A stretch of 64,000 nucleotides of DNA, taken from NCBI GenBank assembly GCA_028285265.1, contig JANQPX010000035.1, positions 124,001 to 188,000 on the forward strand, in the 5' to 3' direction. The DNA comes from Geminicoccaceae bacterium (GTDB lineage Bacteria; Pseudomonadota; Alphaproteobacteria; Geminicoccales; Geminicoccaceae). The notes under the pieces are model-generated. The model searched no databases, was not told where the DNA came from, and worked only from the letters and a program-made list of their open reading frames with translations. The position numbers and the translations under genes were made by a program. Shown in pieces: positions 59,875 to 64,000 of the stretch (the first letter of the stretch is position 1; each line of letters begins with the position of its first letter).

Positions 59875-60753
59875 TTAGACACTATCGCGGCAAAGCGCTT
59901 GGCAAAGGCAATGGACACCCCCTCCACCCAGGGTGAACATCGACATGTCAGGATCATAGACCTGAAACCCAAGCGCCCGCATTTTGTCGTTGAGTTCGCT
60001 GGCCCCCTTCATCGACAGAACTTTTCCATCACCCAGCGCCACAAGATTGACACCCAAATTCCTCGCTTCTCGATAGGGCACATCGACGAAGTCGAATCCC
60101 CAGGTTCTCAATTGCGCCACGAGCCATGGTTCCATGGCATCCAGACACGCAACCAACAGCTTCTCAGCTAACGGGACGACAAGGCCGTCCATATGCACAA
60201 ATTCCCGCGAGATTGGAGCGGTGATGGCATCCCAACCTTGATCACGAACGAATGTAGCCACCTGCTCAGCGCCGGCCTGCTCGGATCGTTCACCGCAGTA
60301 GCCAATGAGAACACGGCCTGGCTCCAAGATGACGAAGTCGCCGCCTTCGAAGTGCCCAGCTGTCGCATACTGCCAGATCGGAATGTCATGGCTTTGATAA
60401 AAGCGGATAGCGGAGACGTAATCGGCGCGACGGACCTTGAGTTGCATGTGACAGATGAGTGCCCCCCAAGGGGTCATGGCAGAGCTGTCGCGTGCAAAGA
60501 AGTTACGATGGAGGACGGGATCGGCGTCGAGATAGTGACAGGTGACGCCTTGATCTTCATAGATCGATACCATCTCGGCATGCTGTGCCATGGCGACCTG
60601 CAGATTGAATGTCGCCCCGGTTTTGTGAGCGTTTTGCAAGGTGCGCTCAATGAGGGGGCCTGCCTCTATCCAGCGGAAGTAATCCGGCCGTCCGAGCAGG
60701 ACGTCACGAAGTGGCATATAGTCATTATCAATCCCCCAGGCCCGACCGTTCAT
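59875..60753 (-). CDS. Arginine deiminase / dimethylarginine dimethylaminohydrolase-type amidinohydrolase
   Basis: The protein has 292 residues with an AAGGAGG ribosome site. It shows the guanidino-modifying pentein fold signatures: 'NFFARDSSAMTPWGALI' (like F-x-R/K-D), 'GHFEGGDFVIL', 'EFVHMDGLVVPLA' (catalytic His and Asp) and the nucleophile 'LGGGGVHCLCQAL'. The reaction should release ammonia or an amine from a guanidino substrate to give a ureido product such as citrulline. Arginine, methylarginine or agmatine-like substrates cannot be distinguished. Confidence 0.85.
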   Translation of the reverse strand: MNGRAWGIDNDYMPLRDVLLGRPDYFRWIEAGPLIERTLQNAHKTGATFNLQVAMAQHAEMVSIYEDQGVTCHYLDADPVLHRNFFARDSSAMTPWGALICHMQLKVRRADYVSAIRFYQSHDIPIWQYATAGHFEGGDFVILEPGRVLIGYCGERSEQAGAEQVATFVRDQGWDAITAPISREFVHMDGLVVPLAEKLLVACLDAMEPWLVAQLRTWGFDFVDVPYREARNLGVNLVALGDGKVLSMKGASELNDKMRALGFQVYDPDMSMFTLGGGGVHCLCQALCRDSV

Positions 60754-61233
60754 GGCTTCCTCCTTCGTTCCAAAGCGACTCCATCATTATGAAGGGCAGG
60801 TTGAGCCTTATGATGCAATGCCACGTCAGGCTTTTCTTGCTCCTCAAAACCGACACAATGACCCAGCCAGCCAACTCAAAGAGTAGCGGTATCCGAATGG
60901 CACCTCTCTCGGCCCGGACCACACGCCCCTATGCCAAGTTCGGCGTTACGCCGCGCTGGCCGCAGCAACGTTCTTGTGCTGAAATCGCCCCTGACCACCG
61001 CCACGCCCCTCACCGGCAACGATGGTCTGATCGTTGCCAGTGAGAAGCCTTTCGCTTTTGGCTCCCATCAGCACGACATGCATCATCGATAGGTCGTGGC
61101 AAACAAGATAACCTTGAGGCCCCACGAGAACGCTGGTTCGGGTCCTTGCACGACGATACCGTCACAGCACTTGGGGAAGCGATGGTCCGTCGGCGAAAGA
61201 TGCTGAGAGCCTCAATGATGAGAAAGTCCGTCC
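60754..61233. other. Intergenic region without recognised gene
   Basis: These 480 bp hold only a 53-codon ORF (60931-61092, MPSSALRRAGRSNVLVLKSP...) without a ribosome site or known family. No RNA gene or repeat is recognised. Confidence 0.4.
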
Positions 61234-61608
61234 ATGCGCATGCACCAAATCACGCCCTTTGTTCCCTGTTCATCCCTCGACCGTCAAATCGCGTTCTATC
61301 AAGATGTCTTGGGTTTCACGGTTGGATTTCAGGCGGACAACTATGCTTTTCTTCGCCGTGACGACGTCGCAGTGCGGCTGGTAGAGGTTGATTCGAGCAT
61401 CAATCTCAATCATCCCGAGCGCGAAGGCTCTTTCTACATCGATGTGCGAGATATCGATGCCCTTTATGCCAGTCTGAAACCCAAACTTGAGACGCTACCA
61501 CCGGAGCGCGTTCGTGCACCGTTCAATCAGGACTATGGCCAACGGGAATTTCACGTCGCCGACGACGACTGCACACTGATCTTTTTCGGTGAATCCGTGG
61601 GGCGCTGA
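61234..61608 (+). CDS. VOC-family protein (glyoxalase/bleomycin-resistance fold)
   Basis: The protein has 124 residues (an alternative ATG lies two codons in). 'TPFVPCSSLDRQIAFYQDVLGFTVGFQADNYAFLRRDDVAVRLVE' and 'EGSFYIDVRDIDALYASLK' followed by 'QREFHVADDDCTLIFFGE' form the paired beta-alpha-beta-beta-beta modules of VOC proteins of the bleomycin-resistance type. That type usually binds a small molecule rather than catalysing. Ligand unknown. Confidence 0.83.
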   Translation: MRMHQITPFVPCSSLDRQIAFYQDVLGFTVGFQADNYAFLRRDDVAVRLVEVDSSINLNHPEREGSFYIDVRDIDALYASLKPKLETLPPERVRAPFNQDYGQREFHVADDDCTLIFFGESVGR

Positions 61609-61657
61609 CCGTTTTGGCATGAAAGAATTCGAAGCCGACCAGCTTTCGCGCCGGCCT

Positions 61658-62077
61658 TCAGCTCAGCAGACGTGTCAGGTTCCTTATCCGCCAGCTCAAG
61701 ATCCGGCAGAGATTGGTCATCACGGCAAGGGCGATTTCTGGCCTCGCGACTTTGATCGCCTCGAATTCACTCGCCGTCATGAGCATGGAGGATACATTGG
61801 TAACGGCGAGCACGTTGACCGATCGGGTGCCGCCATCGACCAAAGCCATTTCGCCGATAACGCCGCCTTGACCGACTCGTGCGAGTTCACCGCCACGATC
61901 CGTACGCACCGACACCTCGCCGTCGAGCAGGAGATAAAGGCCGATCGCCGCATGGCCCCGCTCGATCACCAGGTCGCCTCGGTTAAAGCCGATCTCAATA
62001 CACCGTTCTTCGAGCCAAGCGACCCAGCTGGGCTCAAAGCCTTTCAACACTTCGTTCTGAGCGAGTAATGATGGCAC
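61658..62077 (-). CDS. Stand-alone cyclic-nucleotide-binding domain protein
   Basis: The protein has 139 residues from a GTG start. A single Crp-like beta-roll is seen: 'FNRGDLVIERGHAAIGLYLLLDGEVSV' and 'GQGGVIGEMALVDGGTRSVNVLAVT' with the phosphate-cassette-like GEMALVDGGTRS. A C-terminal helix ends the protein and there is no helix-turn-helix, so it is not a transcription factor alone. It may sense a nucleotide for a partner protein. Confidence 0.83.
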   Translation of the reverse strand: MPSLLAQNEVLKGFEPSWVAWLEERCIEIGFNRGDLVIERGHAAIGLYLLLDGEVSVRTDRGGELARVGQGGVIGEMALVDGGTRSVNVLAVTNVSSMLMTASEFEAIKVARPEIALAVMTNLCRILSWRIRNLTRLLS

Positions 62078-62180
62078 AGTATGTTTCTTACTTGTTGCGG
62101 TTGGCCAAATTACAGGCGTAGTTAGCGAACGATGTCAAATGGAATGTCGAAAACACAGTGTATCTTACTACACACCGAGA

Positions 62181-62483
62181 TCAGCTTGTTGCCGAAAACC
62201 GATCCATGGATTTTGCCATCCGAATATCGAGTGCTGAGACACCGTCAGCATCATGGGTCGTTAGGGTGACCTCAACGGTCTTATAGACGTTGAACCATTC
62301 GGGGTGATGGTTCATCTTTTCTGCAAGAAGGGCGCAACGGGTCATAAAACCGAACGCCTGGTTAAAATCACCAAAGGTGAAGGTCTTGCTAATGGCATTC
62401 CGGCCTTGCATCTCCTGCCAGCCGTCCAGGCTGGCGATGGCTTGTTTTCGCTCGTCGCCGATTAAGGCTGATGGATTGGTCAT
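62181..62483 (-). CDS. phhB: Pterin-4a-carbinolamine dehydratase
   Basis: The protein has 100 residues; GGAGGG lies upstream of the ATG. It has 'KTFTFGDFNQAFGFMTRCALLAEKMNHHPEWFNVYKTVEVTLTTHDADG', the family's catalytic 'NHHPEW' motif and 'THDADG'. It recycles 4a-hydroxytetrahydrobiopterin formed by aromatic amino acid hydroxylases. No phenylalanine hydroxylase is nearby. Confidence 0.95.
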   Translation of the reverse strand: MTNPSALIGDERKQAIASLDGWQEMQGRNAISKTFTFGDFNQAFGFMTRCALLAEKMNHHPEWFNVYKTVEVTLTTHDADGVSALDIRMAKSMDRFSATS

Positions 62484-62522
62484 GCCGTTAGCCCTCCTCT
62501 TTCACGTCTATGGCACTCATCG

Positions 62523-62957
62523 ATGATCAACGACTCGTTTTATCAAGCCTTTGACCATCCGCCACCCAGCATCGACGATTTTGAGCGCATAGGCCAAGAG
62601 GTTCTCGCGAGATTGCCGGAAACCTTTGCTCGACATTTAAAGGGCGTGGTCATCAGAGTCGAAGAGTTTCCGGACTCCGAGACAGAGAAAGCCATGGAAC
62701 TCGATAGCCCTTACGACCTGCTTGGGCTCTATCATGGCGTTCCCGTCGGATATGATAGCGGCTTTGAACCGCCTCCCCAGCAGCCCGATATGATTTTCTT
62801 GTACCGAAAACCACTGCTGGCCTATTGGTGTGACCATGACTTCTCGCTCGCGGCCATCATCGAAAACACCTTGATTCATGAAATCGGCCACCATTTCGGC
62901 CTGTCAGACGATGACATGGAGCGTATCGAATTCCCCCCAAGCGCTGTGGAAAGCTGA
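62523..62957 (+). CDS. Minimal-zincin metallopeptidase-family protein (DUF1025-like)
   Basis: The protein has 144 residues. 'LIHEIGHHFGLSDDDMERIE' supplies the HExxHxxGxxDxD zincin motif, and 'YDLLGLYHGVPV' and 'PDMIFLYRKPLL' are family hallmarks. Zinc binding is expected; peptidase substrates are not known. It is divergent from phhB by 39 bp and followed by a VOC gene with one base between stop and start. Confidence 0.9.
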   Translation: MINDSFYQAFDHPPPSIDDFERIGQEVLARLPETFARHLKGVVIRVEEFPDSETEKAMELDSPYDLLGLYHGVPVGYDSGFEPPPQQPDMIFLYRKPLLAYWCDHDFSLAAIIENTLIHEIGHHFGLSDDDMERIEFPPSAVES

Positions 62958-62958
62958 C

Positions 62959-63342
62959 ATGATCAGGTCACTCGATCATCTGGTGCTAACTGTCCAAAAT
63001 CTGGATGCGACGATCGCCTTCTATCGCGATGCGCTCGGCATGGAGGCAAGGCGCTTCGGCGAGAATAGTGAGCGGATCGCTCTTCATTTTGGCTCGCAGA
63101 AAATCAACCTACATGAGGTTGGAAAGGAGTTTGAACCGAAAGCGACCGTGCCGACGCCAGGCTCCGGAGATCTCTGTTTCCTGACCGATGAACCGGTTGA
63201 TCGCCTCAGTACAAGGCTTCAATCCGCCGGTCAGATCATCATCGATGGTCCGGTTCAACGGAGCGGGGCAAAGGCGCGTTTGATGTCGATCTACCTCCGC
63301 GATCCCGACGGCAATTTGATCGAGATCGCGAATGAGATTTAG
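62959..63342 (+). CDS. VOC-family protein (glyoxalase-like)
   Basis: The protein has 127 residues from the ATG at 62959, one base after the preceding stop (TGACATG), so translation is likely coupled to the zincin gene. 'SLDHLVLTVQNLDATIAFYRDALGMEARRFGENSERIALHFGSQKINLHE' and 'MSIYLRDPDGNLIEIANE' are typical, and the His, His and Glu positions of metal-dependent VOC enzymes are present. The exact reaction is not identified. Confidence 0.9.
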   Translation: MIRSLDHLVLTVQNLDATIAFYRDALGMEARRFGENSERIALHFGSQKINLHEVGKEFEPKATVPTPGSGDLCFLTDEPVDRLSTRLQSAGQIIIDGPVQRSGAKARLMSIYLRDPDGNLIEIANEI

Positions 63343-63403
63343 GGCACGTTGATCAACATGTCAGGCGACGGCTCGAGCCAGACCAGGTGAGGACCGTGAC
63401 GTC

Positions 63404-64000
63404 TCAAGGCACGAATTGTTCATTGAGGATGCGCTCCTCAAGATCATGCTCGGGGTCGAACAGGAGCGTCAGACACTTGCTGTGATCTTCCCAAACTTCG
63501 ACCTCGACCACATCACGGATCTCTGTGTAATCGGCAACAGCACTCACAGGCCGTTTTTGTGGGTTTAGCACCTCAAAACGGAAATGGCTGCTGCTGGGAA
63601 GAAGAGCGCCTCGCCATCGCCTCGGGCGAAAGGCGTTGATCGGCGTCAGGGCGAGGAGTTCAGAGCTGGTGGGAAGAATGGGACCGTGGGCGGACAGGTT
63701 GTAGGCCGTGCTACCAGCTGGCGTTGCGACCATGACGCCGTCGCAGACCAGCTCCGGCATGCGGGCAACGCCGTCAATCGATATTCTAATCTTGGCGGCT
63801 TGGCGGGTCTCCCGAAACAACGACACCTCATTGATGGCCGTGCCATCTTCGATCGAACTATCACGCCGCCTTGCTCGCATGCGCAGCGGATGCAGACCAA
63901 CAGCAGCCGCCTCGTCTAAGCGTTCATGTAGGCCGTCGCTTTTGAACTCGTTGAGAAGGAACCCGACTGTCCCGAGATTCATGCCATAGATCGGAACAGG
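63404..64000 (-). CDS. nadK: NAD kinase, C-terminal part (5' end beyond window)
   Basis: About 198 residues are visible, beginning mid-protein at 'PVPIYGMNLGTVGFLLNEF' at the window edge. The rest has 'NEVSLFRETRQAAKIRISIDG', 'CDGVMVATPAGSTAYNLSAHGPI', the ATP/NAD-binding 'GSTAY' motif and 'LTPINAFRPRRWRGALLP'. It phosphorylates NAD to NADP. The N-terminal GGDG motif is outside the window. Confidence 0.94.
   Translation of the reverse strand, partial: PVPIYGMNLGTVGFLLNEFKSDGLHERLDEAAAVGLHPLRMRARRRDSSIEDGTAINEVSLFRETRQAAKIRISIDGVARMPELVCDGVMVATPAGSTAYNLSAHGPILPTSSELLALTPINAFRPRRWRGALLPSSSHFRFEVLNPQKRPVSAVADYTEIRDVVEVEVWEDHSKCLTLLFDPEHDLEERILNEQFVP

Noticed and set aside
60931..61092. 53-codon ORF between the deiminase and VOC genes
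   Set aside because: Somewhat protein-like, but no ribosome site and no recognisable family; left as unsupported.

Overview
The window is chromosomal DNA of an alphaproteobacterium. This rests on the ccmDEFGHI order, a two-gene CC0125/CC1285-type lipoprotein pair, the XdhB/XdhC pair and a GC-rich housekeeping background; I cannot assign genus or family. About 39 kb (left) and 5 kb (right) are ordinary core genes. They flank a roughly 20 kb accessory region.

Left part (1-38.5 kb). At the edge are a TIM-barrel epimerase fragment and a class III aminotransferase, then a lone Flp pilin with a clear sigma70-type promoter, a Crp-family regulator and a single-subunit formate dehydrogenase alpha. 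A tightly overlapping cytochrome c maturation operon, ccmDEFGHI, is read leftward. It is followed by mnmE, a YyaL/DUF255 protein, an ABC permease/ATPase pair, a quinone oxidoreductase, a small conserved protein, a degenerate amidohydrolase, polA, a caspase-fold protein that has lost its catalytic dyad, xdhB-xdhC without xdhA, two paralogous lipoproteins, mutS, an outer-membrane-type protein and a LysR regulator. tRNA-Lys(TTT) sits at 38554-38629.

Accessory region (38.6-59.2 kb). Directly after the tRNA 3' end lie 5'-truncated gene remnants: the C-terminal half of a DUF1186/SEC-C protein and a piece of a PHB-depolymerase-like protein. Then comes a leftward 17.3 kb cassette of five very large proteins (gene order by transcription: 1366, 948, 1289, 1361 and 719 residues). 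The genes are joined by 4-bp overlaps or short gaps. None has a recognisable signal peptide or membrane segment. One (1361 aa) matches my memory of the DUF6603 family; the 1366- and 719-residue proteins resemble large conserved hypotheticals that I recall only as uncharacterised. A possible leader ORF overlaps the GTG start of the first gene. Upstream lie a small secreted ORF and the wreck of a group II intron with a doubly truncated reverse transcriptase. The tRNA junction, broken genes and intron remnant suggest horizontal acquisition. I regard the five-gene cassette as the best candidate for an undescribed system; its function cannot be read from sequence.

Right part (59.2-64 kb). A secreted hypothetical, an arginine-deiminase/DDAH-type enzyme, two VOC proteins, a stand-alone cyclic-nucleotide-binding domain protein, pterin-carbinolamine dehydratase, a minimal zincin and the 3' part of NAD kinase, which runs off the window.
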